A stretch of 64,000 bases of DNA from Chloracidobacterium sp. (GTDB taxonomy: Bacteria; Acidobacteriota; Blastocatellia; Pyrinomonadales; Pyrinomonadaceae), in NCBI GenBank assembly GCA_016711345.1, contig JADJTD010000002.1, forward strand, positions 4,540 through 68,539. Direction: 5' to 3'. The translations under genes and the position numbers were made by a program. The notes beneath the pieces are model-generated. The model was given only the letters and a program-made list of their open reading frames with translations, had not been told where the DNA came from and did no database searches. Below, piece after piece: positions 36,224-45,858 of the stretch; positions within the stretch are counted from its first letter, which is position 1; each line of letters opens with the position of its first letter.

Positions 36224-36678
36224 TGAACCCGATGGTGATCCAGTTCTTCAAGTGGGCGCTGCCCTACGGCGTAGTCTTCGGGCTAGGCTTCTGCGCGGCT
36301 TGGTACGTTCAGGGGTTGCACGTGAGCAGCCTGAAGAACGACGTGAAAACCGAAAAGCAGCGCTACAAGACACGGGAGCAGGCCATCATCGATCAGAAGC
36401 AGATCGAGAAGGACAAGCAGCAGAAATTAAACGAGGAGACAAGCAATGACTGGCTCAAGAATCTGGATGCTCTGCATCAGTGCTACAAGTCTGGCCGCTG
36501 TGGGGTGCGCCCCAGTGCCGGTGGTATGCCCTCCGGTGGAGTATCCGCGCCCTCCAGCCGAGCTAATGAAACCGGGGCCGGCACAGTACCTTCTGCCGAC
36601 CGAATTGCAGCGGACTGCGCCGAAGTCCAACTGATGCAGAACATGCTTCAAAGCTGGAACGAGAAGGTAAGCAAATGA
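36220..36678 (+). CDS. Rz: Inner-membrane spanin, Rz-like
   Basis: The 152-residue product has an N-terminal membrane anchor (about residues 9-28), a coiled coil (LHVSSLKNDVKTEKQRYKTR, IIDQKQIEKDKQQKL) and a C-terminal CAEVQLMQNMLQSWNE segment typical of Rz proteins. With the Rz1-like protein nested in another frame it bridges and fuses the membranes at the end of lysis. ATG overlaps the preceding stop. Confidence 0.8.
   Translation: MMNPMVIQFFKWALPYGVVFGLGFCAAWYVQGLHVSSLKNDVKTEKQRYKTREQAIIDQKQIEKDKQQKLNEETSNDWLKNLDALHQCYKSGRCGVRPSAGGMPSGGVSAPSSRANETGAGTVPSADRIAADCAEVQLMQNMLQSWNEKVSK
36446..36634 (+). CDS. Rz1: Outer-membrane spanin lipoprotein, Rz1-like
   Basis: The 62-residue product has a signal peptide ending ATSLAAVGC, where C21 would be the lipidated residue, then a Pro-rich mature part (PVPVVCPPVEYPRPPAEL). 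It is wholly inside Rz in another frame, with GAGGAG seven bases before its ATG. This nested arrangement is the well-known Rz/Rz1 layout, so the assignment is firm. Confidence 0.85.
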   Translation: MTGSRIWMLCISATSLAAVGCAPVPVVCPPVEYPRPPAELMKPGPAQYLLPTELQRTAPKSN

Positions 36679-36729
36679 TTGCAACCTCGCCAAGCTGGCG
36701 AATACTATCTCCGCATCGAGGGGTAAGCC

Positions 36730-39318
36730 TTGGCCACTCTGACCGTTGACCGTTATCTCGACGCCGCTGCTTGCACGGCGGGCGAAGCCTTTACGCTCAA
36801 CGGCGGACGGCTGACGATCCGCACAGACACACGCTGGCACGCGAACAGCCCGGCCTCCATGACTGGCAGCCTCGGCAGCGTCACGATCTCGGCAACGCTG
36901 GGCGGCGGCTACACGATTGACGGGCGCAACGTGCGCTGGATGGCCTACGACGCAGGCAGCGGCAACGTGCCGGCAATTGGCACCACAGTTACGGGCGGAA
37001 CCTCGGGTGCATCTGGCTACCTGCTGGGCGTGTGGGCTTCCATGACCGCAGCCCCTACCGCAGTGGGTGCAGCGATGCCTGCCACGGGCTTTCTCAAGTT
37101 CCGTGAGGTTACGGGCGCGTATGTCGATAACGATGTCCTGTCAGGCATCGGCGCAACGGCCAATGGGGCGGATGCGGTCGGCTGGCTGGAGGTTGTTCAT
37201 GACCAGGCTATCGCCATCACAGTCCCACGGCTTGGTGACTTCACGGTGCGCGGCGATTGGTTCGACCTCGGCACCACGACCGGCGCGGCAAACCAAGTCG
37301 TTCAGATTCCCACCAACGGCAGCTCAACCTGCTACGTGCCGGGTATCTGGATCGCCAACGTCGCCAGCCCGACGACCGACGACGACTACGATTTCTACCC
37401 GTCGATTTACGCGGCGGCGATGATTACAACCAACTTCGGCACAGACGCCCGAAGCAAATTCGTGTGCATGGAGACTACTGGCGCAATTCGCATCGGGCAC
37501 AACGGTACCGCCTCCGTTTGCTACGTGCCGCCGGCTGGGCGAAAGATTCGCATCCCCAACGTGTTCGGTCGCCAGTGCGCGACGGGGACACGCGCTACCA
37601 GCGCCATCCCAAACGCCACGGCAGCCACGCGGCCAGACTTCACAACAACCTCGGCAGGCGCTATCGACATCGAGCATTTCGTGACGGACTGGTATCTCCT
37701 GTTCGCGCAGCCGTACGCTGTCAAGATGCACCACTGCGCCACGTTCGACTACATCAACGTGAGCGAGTGCGCCTCGGCGGTCAATATCTACGACGGCGGC
37801 AATGGAATCAGCCAGACGCTTGATGCCCGAACCGCAACCTTTACCTCCAACTTTGCCGGCGGCGATGTGCTCAAGTGGGATTCTCCACGGCATCAAGCAG
37901 GCACAACCGACCACGCCTTTGAAATGGTCTATTGCTCTGGCGACTGGAATCTCGACGTTCGCTCGGGCATCGTGACCTACGCTAGATCAACGGGCCTGCC
38001 GTTTCAATTCACGCAATGCAGCGGCATCACCGGCACCTTGCAGCAGTTCAACGGGCCGGTGGCATTTACGACCTGTTTCGACTGTCACCTGCAATTGGTG
38101 GATCACGTTGATCGCTACGTCGGCGCGACCAACACCACAACCGGCGTCTATGCCGTGGTTGTCAGCGCCTCGTCGGCACGCATCACGGTGGATGCAGTGA
38201 CTTTCGGCATGGGCGGTGCAATCGCCAACTGCCACCCGTACCTAGGCGTATTCAACTGCGGCCAGAGCGAGGACATTACATTCCGCGGCCTCGGCAGCCG
38301 TGCGGCGTTTGCTGCTGGCGGCAGTGCGAACCAGCCGGCCTACATCTTCCTCAGCAGCGGCAACAACCGGCGAGTTAAGGTGCAGCGCTGCTACATGCTG
38401 CCAACGCGGACGGGCGCAATCAGTACAACGAACTCCGACAAAGGCAACACCTACGAGCACGTTTATGGTGACGTGGCTGACACGATGACCATCGCTGACC
38501 TGAACTCGTCGGTCAAGAACTGCGGCGGTACGAATACCACAACCGGGCAGGCGTCTGTCTATGGCACGCACTTCTGGGATGCCTTTACCTCTGACACGGC
38601 CGGGCGTGTCATCTTGAGCCTCAACGAGCCGACGACGGAAACCTCCGGCTATTACACCGTCGTTTCAGGTACGCCGAAATTCACCTCGGCTGGAAACCTT
38701 GTGCTGGCGACTGTGGGCGATGAAGTCATTATCGAAAGCAGCTACTTCGTCAAGGGCTGCACGGCACTGACCAACACTGCGCCGATTGTCACAGGCACGA
38801 ACGTTACGCATGTGAGCGGCCCGGATTGGGGCAACCACGATATTTACTACCAGATCGACACCGGAAGCGGATACGGCGGCACATGGAAAGACCTGACAGC
38901 AGCGAACTTGAGTGGCGAAACCATCTCGCCCGCTACGGGATTCCGGCCGAAATACCGGATTGTCTGCGACACGACCTCGACGACCAACCTGCTGACCTAC
39001 ATCCGCATTGCGACGACGAGCACGCTGGCAGCTCAGACGGATAACTTGTATCCGCTGGACGTGACTACCGTTACCTTCACCGGTCTGCCGTCCGGTTACG
39101 ACGCCGTGGTATTGACAGCAGGCACCTCGACGATTCTGGCGCAGGTGGATAGCGCCGCCGGCACGACCTACGGCTACACCTACGAAGGCACGCCGACCGT
39201 GGATGTCGGCTTTATCAAGCCGGGATATGTGCCGTACTACTTCCGCAACCTCGCGCTAGGCGCGGCAGATTCAAGCTTGCCGGTGACACTGACACCGGAT
39301 AGGAATTATTTGCCATGA
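36730..39318 (+). CDS. Large tail or appendage structural protein (862 aa)
   Basis: The product is Gly/Thr/Ser/Ala-rich with many short strands (ATLTVDRYLDAAACTAGEAF, GGGYTIDGRNVRWM), and is likely a repeat-strand tail fibre or spike. The start is TTG 36730 with GAGG upstream, an unusual codon that also occurs for the polymerase. The C terminus (TLTPDRNYLP) overlaps the homing endonuclease start by 4 bases. Confidence 0.65.
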   Translation: MATLTVDRYLDAAACTAGEAFTLNGGRLTIRTDTRWHANSPASMTGSLGSVTISATLGGGYTIDGRNVRWMAYDAGSGNVPAIGTTVTGGTSGASGYLLGVWASMTAAPTAVGAAMPATGFLKFREVTGAYVDNDVLSGIGATANGADAVGWLEVVHDQAIAITVPRLGDFTVRGDWFDLGTTTGAANQVVQIPTNGSSTCYVPGIWIANVASPTTDDDYDFYPSIYAAAMITTNFGTDARSKFVCMETTGAIRIGHNGTASVCYVPPAGRKIRIPNVFGRQCATGTRATSAIPNATAATRPDFTTTSAGAIDIEHFVTDWYLLFAQPYAVKMHHCATFDYINVSECASAVNIYDGGNGISQTLDARTATFTSNFAGGDVLKWDSPRHQAGTTDHAFEMVYCSGDWNLDVRSGIVTYARSTGLPFQFTQCSGITGTLQQFNGPVAFTTCFDCHLQLVDHVDRYVGATNTTTGVYAVVVSASSARITVDAVTFGMGGAIANCHPYLGVFNCGQSEDITFRGLGSRAAFAAGGSANQPAYIFLSSGNNRRVKVQRCYMLPTRTGAISTTNSDKGNTYEHVYGDVADTMTIADLNSSVKNCGGTNTTTGQASVYGTHFWDAFTSDTAGRVILSLNEPTTETSGYYTVVSGTPKFTSAGNLVLATVGDEVIIESSYFVKGCTALTNTAPIVTGTNVTHVSGPDWGNHDIYYQIDTGSGYGGTWKDLTAANLSGETISPATGFRPKYRIVCDTTSTTNLLTYIRIATTSTLAAQTDNLYPLDVTTVTFTGLPSGYDAVVLTAGTSTILAQVDSAAGTTYGYTYEGTPTVDVGFIKPGYVPYYFRNLALGAADSSLPVTLTPDRNYLP

Positions 39319-40088
39319 AACCAATCAATGGATTTTCAAAATACCTGATCGCCGAAGACGGTACGGTCGTCGGCCCGCGCGGGCACGCGATATCCCCGCA
39401 CCTGAACAAAGGGATGCTGGCGGTAAAGATACATAACGACGCTGGCAAACGCATAGCGGTACCTATCCATCGCGCTGTTGCCGAGGCGTACATCGGACTG
39501 CAAAGAGGCTTGCGCGTTCGCCACAAAGATGGTGACACGCTGAATAATCGTATTGAGAACCTTGAGATTTATTCGCCGACGCCCACGGTTGAGCAAAAGA
39601 AAGCAGCAGCCAAGGCGCGTAATGACAAGTACCGCGCCAATGGTGGAGAGCGCGTAAAAGCGCTTCGCTATGCGGCCGGCAAGGCATTCAAAGAGCGACT
39701 TGCGAACGACCCGTCCTACGCGGACAAACGCGCCGAAGCGCGACGCAAGGCAATAGAAAACACCCGGCGGTGGCAAGCAGCCAATCCAGAAATGGTTAAA
39801 GCCCATGCGCGAGCCGTCAGGCAACGCAGGCCACATCTTGAGGTGGCAAAGGTTCAGCGCAGGAACGCGGCGAAATTGTGCCGGGCAGTAGCGTGGGCCG
39901 ACAAAGAACGTATCAATCGGATATATCACGTTGCTCGCCGCATAACCGAAATTACCGGGATTCCGCACCACGTCGATCATGTGATCCCGTTACGCGGCGA
40001 GAAGGTTAGCGGGCTGCATGTTCCTGAAAATTTATCGGTCGTTGCATACGACTACAACTGTTCTAAAGCCAATAGGTACGAGGTCTAA
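39315..40088 (+). CDS. HNH homing endonuclease, free-standing
   Basis: The 257-residue product has two nuclease-like modules. The first is the HNH_3-type AEDGTVVGPRGHAIS and VPIHRAVAEAYIG, then RHKDGDTLNNRIENLEIYSP (His, Asn). The second is DHVIPLRGEKVSGLHVPENL with a K-N ending, the usual HNH loop, after a long basic linker (KKAAAKARNDKYRANGGERV). Free-standing homing endonucleases of this kind are common among phage structural genes. Its ATG overlaps the preceding stop as ATGA, so it has fitted itself into the operon. Confidence 0.85.
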   Translation: MKPINGFSKYLIAEDGTVVGPRGHAISPHLNKGMLAVKIHNDAGKRIAVPIHRAVAEAYIGLQRGLRVRHKDGDTLNNRIENLEIYSPTPTVEQKKAAAKARNDKYRANGGERVKALRYAAGKAFKERLANDPSYADKRAEARRKAIENTRRWQAANPEMVKAHARAVRQRRPHLEVAKVQRRNAAKLCRAVAWADKERINRIYHVARRITEITGIPHHVDHVIPLRGEKVSGLHVPENLSVVAYDYNCSKANRYEV

Positions 40089-40090
40089 TC

Positions 40091-41461
40091 ATGGCGAAAA
40101 TTACAAGCAAGTCGCTTTTGAACGTCGGCACGGAACTGGTAATCAATGAGCCAGCTCGAACGATTCAGTTGGTTGCTACCGGCAACCTTGTCGCAAAAGA
40201 CGGCGTGACGTGGCAAGCGCTATACTCGAAGATCGTAGATTTGTGGGCAACGGCGTCATATCAAGATAGCCCAATGCCTTTCTACGCGATTGACGCGCTA
40301 TCAGGGCAGTTTCAGATTGGAACTGACGGCGCGACATTCAGCGGCTGGAACTTCGATAGCGACACCACGCGCAATATGCTGCGCGATGGCGGGTGGGCCG
40401 AGTACAACAGCGGCGGCACAAAGACTGCCGAGTACGTGGGTGCAGTGGGCCTTGGTTCGATCACCCCGGTGACGACCTGCCAGCCGTACTATCACCTCGC
40501 CTCGACCGATGCGCCGATCAACTTCCCTTTCACCGACCAGTTCAACGTCGGCGTCAAGGTCTATGACAACGTATCACTGGACAAACGCACCTACTTCAAG
40601 GCGTTCATTCGTGAGTACGGCAAGAAGTTCAAATCCTCAGTGCTGGCGGATACCGGTTCGTCAGGCACCGGCCCGTTCAAGCAGAACTTCCTTGTCTCGA
40701 ACGAAGACGACCTGAAGCTGACGACCTTGCTTGGCTCGGATGCTACCGCCGCAGACGCAGCTATGGCCGGGGCGCCTTACTCCGGCATCACTGTGGCGTA
40801 CTACTCAGCCAACCAGACGCGCACCATCGCAGGTGTATCGCGCAACTTCAAAATCATCATCGAGGGCAACGGCGGCACGTTGGAGCAGATTTACGCCAAG
40901 GTTCAGTATCTGCTGCGCCAGAACGCCGATATCAACACAGGCGGCACCGCCGGCACCAAGACGGGCAAGATTCAGGACGAACTACTGCGTTTCGTGGGCG
41001 ACACGCTGGTGACTTCGCAGTCGGTCTATATCGACGACGTTCTCTCGGCAGACAGCAACCGGGTTGAGTTTTACGACGACAGCAACACACTGCGCGTCAA
41101 TAACTACACCGCATCGGGCGCAATGGCATTCAACAGCGTGCTGGTCGGTGCAGGGTCAAGCTATCGGCTGATCTACACGACCACACCGGGCGGCGACGAC
41201 TACGGCGAGGCCACTGCGATTACGGTCAATAACGCAGCCGGAACGCCAATCACAGGCACGATCAGCAGCGGGTCAATTTCCTTCGACTTCGACTGGAACG
41301 GCAACACGCAGGGCGGGTTCTCTGGCGGCACGGTACGCGACGTTACGCTGATCGGCATTCGTCCGGGGTATGGAAAGTTCGCTGTGGCAACCGGGCAGAT
41401 TACGCAGAGCAAGTCGATTGCGCTGTCACTGGTCGCAGAAGCTGACCGAGTATATGCCTGA
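40091..41461 (+). CDS. Tail/appendage structural protein (456 aa)
   Basis: The product is a mixture of strands with ITSKSLLNVGTELVINEPAR at the start and NAAGTPITGTISSGSISFDF near the end. GAGG lies seven bases before the ATG. It is likely a tail appendage protein from context; no domain is named. The next gene begins at its stop. Confidence 0.6.
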   Translation: MAKITSKSLLNVGTELVINEPARTIQLVATGNLVAKDGVTWQALYSKIVDLWATASYQDSPMPFYAIDALSGQFQIGTDGATFSGWNFDSDTTRNMLRDGGWAEYNSGGTKTAEYVGAVGLGSITPVTTCQPYYHLASTDAPINFPFTDQFNVGVKVYDNVSLDKRTYFKAFIREYGKKFKSSVLADTGSSGTGPFKQNFLVSNEDDLKLTTLLGSDATAADAAMAGAPYSGITVAYYSANQTRTIAGVSRNFKIIIEGNGGTLEQIYAKVQYLLRQNADINTGGTAGTKTGKIQDELLRFVGDTLVTSQSVYIDDVLSADSNRVEFYDDSNTLRVNNYTASGAMAFNSVLVGAGSSYRLIYTTTPGGDDYGEATAITVNNAAGTPITGTISSGSISFDFDWNGNTQGGFSGGTVRDVTLIGIRPGYGKFAVATGQITQSKSIALSLVAEADRVYA

Positions 41462-41880
41462 TGGCAATTACGATTGATCCGGCAAACAACCGGATTATCC
41501 TCGACTCGGCCAGCGTCACCGCCAAGGACATTTTCAGGGCGTGGGCGGATTGGGCATTGCTTTCCGACAACCTCAAGTACCTGCCAGCTTTCAGCGCGAC
41601 AGGCGGCGACGATCTCGGCGGCGGCTTGTCGATCCCACCTTACTTCTTCCTGCTCAACGGCTGGCGCGTGCGTCCGATGGAGTCAAGCCACAATTTGACG
41701 ATCACCGGCAACCTGTTCGTTGATGGCGGCGGCGTGCCGGTTGTCTCGACGCTCGGCACGTTCCAAGTCAACGTGAACTACACCGTGCCGGTACAGGCGC
41801 AGGGGATCAGCACGTCGGGCAGCACGGGGCCAACTGCTGCAGAGATAGCTGATGCCGTATGGGCCAAGGTGCTGCCATGA
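41461..41880 (+). CDS. Virion structural protein (139 aa)
   Basis: MAITIDPANNRIILDSASVT opens a beta-rich protein ending TAAEIADAVWAKVLP, a C-terminal motif often seen in phage structural proteins near tail fibres. Its stop overlaps the next start as ATGA. Role inferred from context. Confidence 0.6.
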   Translation: MAITIDPANNRIILDSASVTAKDIFRAWADWALLSDNLKYLPAFSATGGDDLGGGLSIPPYFFLLNGWRVRPMESSHNLTITGNLFVDGGGVPVVSTLGTFQVNVNYTVPVQAQGISTSGSTGPTAAEIADAVWAKVLP

Positions 41881-42230
41881 GTACTGCTGGGGCAATCCTC
41901 GTCGGTTTGTCTGGGCTGACTGGGGTCAGTGCAGGATCACACCTGCTTGCTATCACAGCAGGTAGTGGCCCAGGCACGCCGTACCCGGTGCTGGTATCTC
42001 AGTTCACCGTGGTCGTTGAAGAGCCAACCCACACGATATTGCAGACGAAGTTCAAGGACGCTCCTGAAGAAGTGCGACCACGGAATCCGATTCGTAGATC
42101 AGTGCCGGCTACCTCGGTCGAGTTCATCGCTACACAGGAGGCCTTGCTGTTCGTGCGCCTCGGAAGCGACGAGCTATCCATCGTGGAAGAGCAGGGTGAG
42201 TTCGTGACGATCACCGAGGTGCTACAATGA
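41877..42230 (+). CDS. Hypothetical structural protein (117 aa)
   Basis: ATG 41877-41879 (MSTAGAILVGLSGLTGVSAG) gives a product with a hydrophobic N-terminal stretch and a soluble, Glu-rich rest (FKDAPEEVRPRNPIRRS). It overlaps the next gene as ATGA. Function unknown. Confidence 0.6.
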   Translation: MSTAGAILVGLSGLTGVSAGSHLLAITAGSGPGTPYPVLVSQFTVVVEEPTHTILQTKFKDAPEEVRPRNPIRRSVPATSVEFIATQEALLFVRLGSDELSIVEEQGEFVTITEVLQ

Positions 42231-42415
42231 AAAACATCAGCGTTGTCACTGAGGTGCAAACCTTCGTCGTCGCAGCGGGTGAGCAGGGGCCACCTGGGCC
42301 TGCTGGTGCGAATGGGTCAAGCGGGAACCTTGAACCTGTCTCTGTTTACAACTTTGGTAATCCTGAAATTGTATTTACAAAAGAAGGTGATGTGGTGACC
42401 AACGATGCTACATAA
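42227..42415 (+). CDS. Small collagen-like tail protein (62 aa)
   Basis: The product has a short collagen-type segment (GEQGPPGPAGANGSSG, residues 18-33) and an otherwise beta-like sequence. The same repeat type is longer in the next gene, so both probably belong to the same fibre. Overlaps the next gene by 11 bases. Confidence 0.6.
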   Translation: MKNISVVTEVQTFVVAAGEQGPPGPAGANGSSGNLEPVSVYNFGNPEIVFTKEGDVVTNDAT

Positions 42416-43403
42416 AAATATTCCAGTTGAAGATAGACACGCCACGCACAACTATGAGTATGCGAATGCTGCTGCTCGCACTGGTGCGACGGGGTTTCAA
42501 AGTTCCGATTTGCATAAGCTGGCCTTGCAGCTAGATGATGGAACTTATTGGCGCTTGGCATCAACCACCCCCACCTGGGTTGCTTTTGGCGCTGCTGGCC
42601 CACAAGGACCGGCTGGCCCTGCTGGCCCTGCTGGCCCTGCTGGCGATGGGGCAGGGGATATGCTCAAGTCTGATAATTTGTCAGGGTTGGCCAGCTACCC
42701 TGCGGCCCGTACCAATCTCGGCCTTGGTAACGTAGACAATACGAGCGATGCAAACAAGCCTGTTAGTAGCGCACAGGCAGCGGCTGACAGCGCAGCACAA
42801 GCCGCTGCCATTGCTGCTAGTGCACCATCTGCCCACGTTGGTGCTGGCGGAGCTGCACATGCGTTGGCGGTGGCGTCTGGTGCAGCGGGTTTCCTGAGCG
42901 GCTCTGATAAAGCGAAACTTGACGCGACCAGTGGTACAAATACGGGTGATAATGCGGCCAACACGAATTACACCAACGACTACCGAGCAGCGAATTTCGT
43001 GGCGGGTACTAATTACCTGGCACCGGCAGCGATTGGCGTAACCGTCCAAGCATACGACGCCGACACCGCAAAGACTGACGTGGCGCAGAACTGGGTAGCC
43101 TCGCAACGCAGTGCAAACATCCCTGATAACGACGGATCGTTTGACCTCTCTGGTGCAGGGAACAACTACGCGAGTGCCCCAACCAGCGCAGTCGCTATCA
43201 CGTTCACCAACATCGCCGCCAATGCGGGGAAATCCGGATACATCACCCTCACGAATGGAAGCAACTACGCCTACACCGCACACACGAATACGAAGATTGC
43301 AACGACTGACCTAGCCAAGATTGTCGTCAGTGGTACGTATGTCCTTCCGTATCTGTGTGATGGAACGGATGTTTTCATCCTGGGCGTCTGGACGAAGCCA
43401 TGA
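42405..43403 (+). CDS. Tail fibre with collagen-like repeat (332 aa)
   Basis: After an N-terminal head (MLHKNIPVEDRHATHNYEYA) the product has GPQ/GPA triplets (residues 65-80, encoded by near-perfect 9-base repeats at about 42615-42650), an Ala/Asn-rich shaft and a beta-rich end (TYVLPYLCDGTDVFILGVW). This is the usual layout of trimeric fibres with collagen-like shafts. It overlaps the next gene by 4 bases. Confidence 0.7.
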   Translation: MLHKNIPVEDRHATHNYEYANAAARTGATGFQSSDLHKLALQLDDGTYWRLASTTPTWVAFGAAGPQGPAGPAGPAGPAGDGAGDMLKSDNLSGLASYPAARTNLGLGNVDNTSDANKPVSSAQAAADSAAQAAAIAASAPSAHVGAGGAAHALAVASGAAGFLSGSDKAKLDATSGTNTGDNAANTNYTNDYRAANFVAGTNYLAPAAIGVTVQAYDADTAKTDVAQNWVASQRSANIPDNDGSFDLSGAGNNYASAPTSAVAITFTNIAANAGKSGYITLTNGSNYAYTAHTNTKIATTDLAKIVVSGTYVLPYLCDGTDVFILGVWTKP

Positions 43404-45856
43404 GCGTTCTGGCTAATTCCAATGTAATTGGTTCGGGCACCTCCGGCATAGACACCGGCGACATCGGGCATTCGCTTCGGTTTCGTGGTGCGCAGTATTT
43501 GAATCGCACCCCCGGAGGAGCAGGTAGTCGTAGGATACTAACCTATTCAGCTTTTCTTAAAGTGTCCCCCAGTGCAGCAATGCAGCGGATTTTCGTGGGA
43601 AACGATACAGGGTCAAGTGTATTCAACATCGCAATCAACGCGAGCAATCAACTTGAAATTGTTGACTTCAGTGGTTCGTATCAAATCAGAGGCATATCCA
43701 CGCGATTGTTTCGTGACCCAACAGTGCACATACACCTTGTCGTAGCGCTTGACACCAACCAAGCAACCTTCGCCAATGCTGTCAAGGTTTGGGTCAATAA
43801 TGAACAGATTACGTCTTGGGGTACAAGCACGTACTCCGGTGCTCACGATATGCAGATGAACGACACCCGTATGCAGGGTATCGGTGTATATCTTGGCGGT
43901 GGCGTTCCAGTATCAACCTTTGACTATTATGGGGGCTACCTCTCCCGCATCTGCTTCGTAGATGGTCAAGCACTGACTCCGAGTTCCTTCGGCTACCTCA
44001 ACACCGAAATCAACGAGTGGGTTAGCAAGTCACAATCCGCAGTCAAAGCTGTTGTCGATGCTGGTGGTACGAACAGCTTCATGCTGGACTTCGATGATGC
44101 TACGTCGCTCACCACGCTCGGCTATGACAAGAGTAGCAAGGGCAACAACTGGACGCTGAACGGATTCTCTCTCACAGCAGGAACAACCTACGATCACATG
44201 CTGGATGTGCCGGGGAATTCGTATGCGACGTTGAATCCATTGCAGTACAACCCATCCAACATTGCTGCTGGCAATCTGCAATTTACGTCATCTACTACCT
44301 TGTGCGCACGGGGCGTTCCTGATCTGCTCTCGTGTGGAAAGTCCTATTTTGAGTACCCATCTGCCGGTGTTAATTACATGGGATGGGGTGTTCAAGGTGG
44401 AGGTGCAGTAGCTTCTGCAAGCATGGGTTCTGTCTCTGCGGAACTGTGGGGTGTATATAACACAGGTTCGATGAACACCATTTACAACGGGTCTAGTGCT
44501 TCTTTGGGTATCGCTCCTCCTACTGCTGGCGGAGTTCTTTGCGTAGCGTTTGATGCTGCGACTGGTAATTTATGGCTCGGATACGCAGCTTCTGGAACTA
44601 GCACACCAACTTGGATTGGCGGGGGCGATCCCGCCGCAGGGACTTCCCCATCAACAACCGTAAGCATAACCAAACCTGTGTTTCCTCACGCAGACATACA
44701 GGGCGGAGGAGGCTCGCAGACTTGCACCTTCAACGCTGGTCAGTATCCATCGACAGCAAATTCTGCATTTAGAACTGACGCGGGTGGCTTCTTCCATTGT
44801 GTTCCGCCAACCGGCTTCAAAGCACTCTGCCAAGCGAACCTGCCAGATGTAGCGATCAAGAATCCGAAGGCGCATTTTGATGTGCTGACGCACACTGGCA
44901 ATGGTGTTCAGGATCGTGCAATTACTGGCTCGCAATTCGACCCTGATTTTGCGTGGATTAAGAATCGTGGTGTATCTGCTACGCACGTTCTTTTTGATAG
45001 AGTCAGAGGTGGGGACAAACAGCTATTCTCTAACCTGACTAACGCAGAGCAAACAAATAACGACATAACAAATGGGTTCGCAACTGGCGGAATAATTGTA
45101 GGCGACAACGTAACTGGTACGGGTAGTACAAATCAGAATACGAACACCTACGTTGATTGGCTCTGGAAAGCAGGTGGCGCACCTGTTGCCAACAACGCAG
45201 GCAGCATTACCTCACAGGTATCCGCTAACGTGGATGCTGGCTTCTCGATTGTTACGGCTACGCTATCCGCAGCAAACGGCACTGTTGGTCACGGTCAAGG
45301 TAAAGCGCCCAAGCTGATTATTGGCTTTAAGCGTAATGGAGTGAGCAGCCACCCCATATACCACTCTGGCCTGACAAGCGCTGCCAACGTGATGTATCTC
45401 GATACCACTGCCGCACAAGCAGCAAGCGCAACGACTTGGAACAGCACTCCCCCGACATCTACGGTGTTCTCAGTCGGAACCGGCCTTACAGGGGATTGGG
45501 TGTTCTACTGCTTCGCCGACATCGAAGGCTACAGCAAGGCATTCAGCTACACAGGTAACGGCAGTGCTGATGGGCCGTATGTACATCTAGGGTTCAAGCC
45601 TCGGTGGATTCTGATTAAGCGGACAGACAGCACAGGAGACTGGCTGATATTCGACACCACGCGGAACACGGTTAACGTTATGAACCTGTACCTTGGTGCA
45701 AACCTATCTAGCGCAGAATTCTCTGATGGGGCGCTGGATACTACTGCTAACGGCATGAAGTGGCGCACTACGGGAGCAAGCGCAAACGCAAGCAGCGGCA
45801 CCTACATCGGCTTCGCGATTGCCGACGTGGCTGGTAAATACTCACTAGGACGATAA
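43400..45856 (+). CDS. Tail fibre/receptor-binding protein with lectin-like domain (818 aa)
   Basis: The product has a concanavalin-like first part (RFRGAQYLNRTPGGAGSRRI, LTYSAFLKVSPSA) and, from about residue 570, repeats of a DUF7483-like domain (WKAGGAPVANNAGSITSQVS, GKAPKLIIGFKR, GYSKAFSYTGNGSADGPYVH). Proteins with this pair of regions are phage tail fibres that bind host surface glycans. GxGG and Cys content is low, as in extracellular phage proteins. The ATG overlaps the preceding stop. Confidence 0.75.
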   Translation: MSVLANSNVIGSGTSGIDTGDIGHSLRFRGAQYLNRTPGGAGSRRILTYSAFLKVSPSAAMQRIFVGNDTGSSVFNIAINASNQLEIVDFSGSYQIRGISTRLFRDPTVHIHLVVALDTNQATFANAVKVWVNNEQITSWGTSTYSGAHDMQMNDTRMQGIGVYLGGGVPVSTFDYYGGYLSRICFVDGQALTPSSFGYLNTEINEWVSKSQSAVKAVVDAGGTNSFMLDFDDATSLTTLGYDKSSKGNNWTLNGFSLTAGTTYDHMLDVPGNSYATLNPLQYNPSNIAAGNLQFTSSTTLCARGVPDLLSCGKSYFEYPSAGVNYMGWGVQGGGAVASASMGSVSAELWGVYNTGSMNTIYNGSSASLGIAPPTAGGVLCVAFDAATGNLWLGYAASGTSTPTWIGGGDPAAGTSPSTTVSITKPVFPHADIQGGGGSQTCTFNAGQYPSTANSAFRTDAGGFFHCVPPTGFKALCQANLPDVAIKNPKAHFDVLTHTGNGVQDRAITGSQFDPDFAWIKNRGVSATHVLFDRVRGGDKQLFSNLTNAEQTNNDITNGFATGGIIVGDNVTGTGSTNQNTNTYVDWLWKAGGAPVANNAGSITSQVSANVDAGFSIVTATLSAANGTVGHGQGKAPKLIIGFKRNGVSSHPIYHSGLTSAANVMYLDTTAAQAASATTWNSTPPTSTVFSVGTGLTGDWVFYCFADIEGYSKAFSYTGNGSADGPYVHLGFKPRWILIKRTDSTGDWLIFDTTRNTVNVMNLYLGANLSSAEFSDGALDTTANGMKWRTTGASANASSGTYIGFAIADVAGKYSLGR

Positions 45857-45858
45857 CT

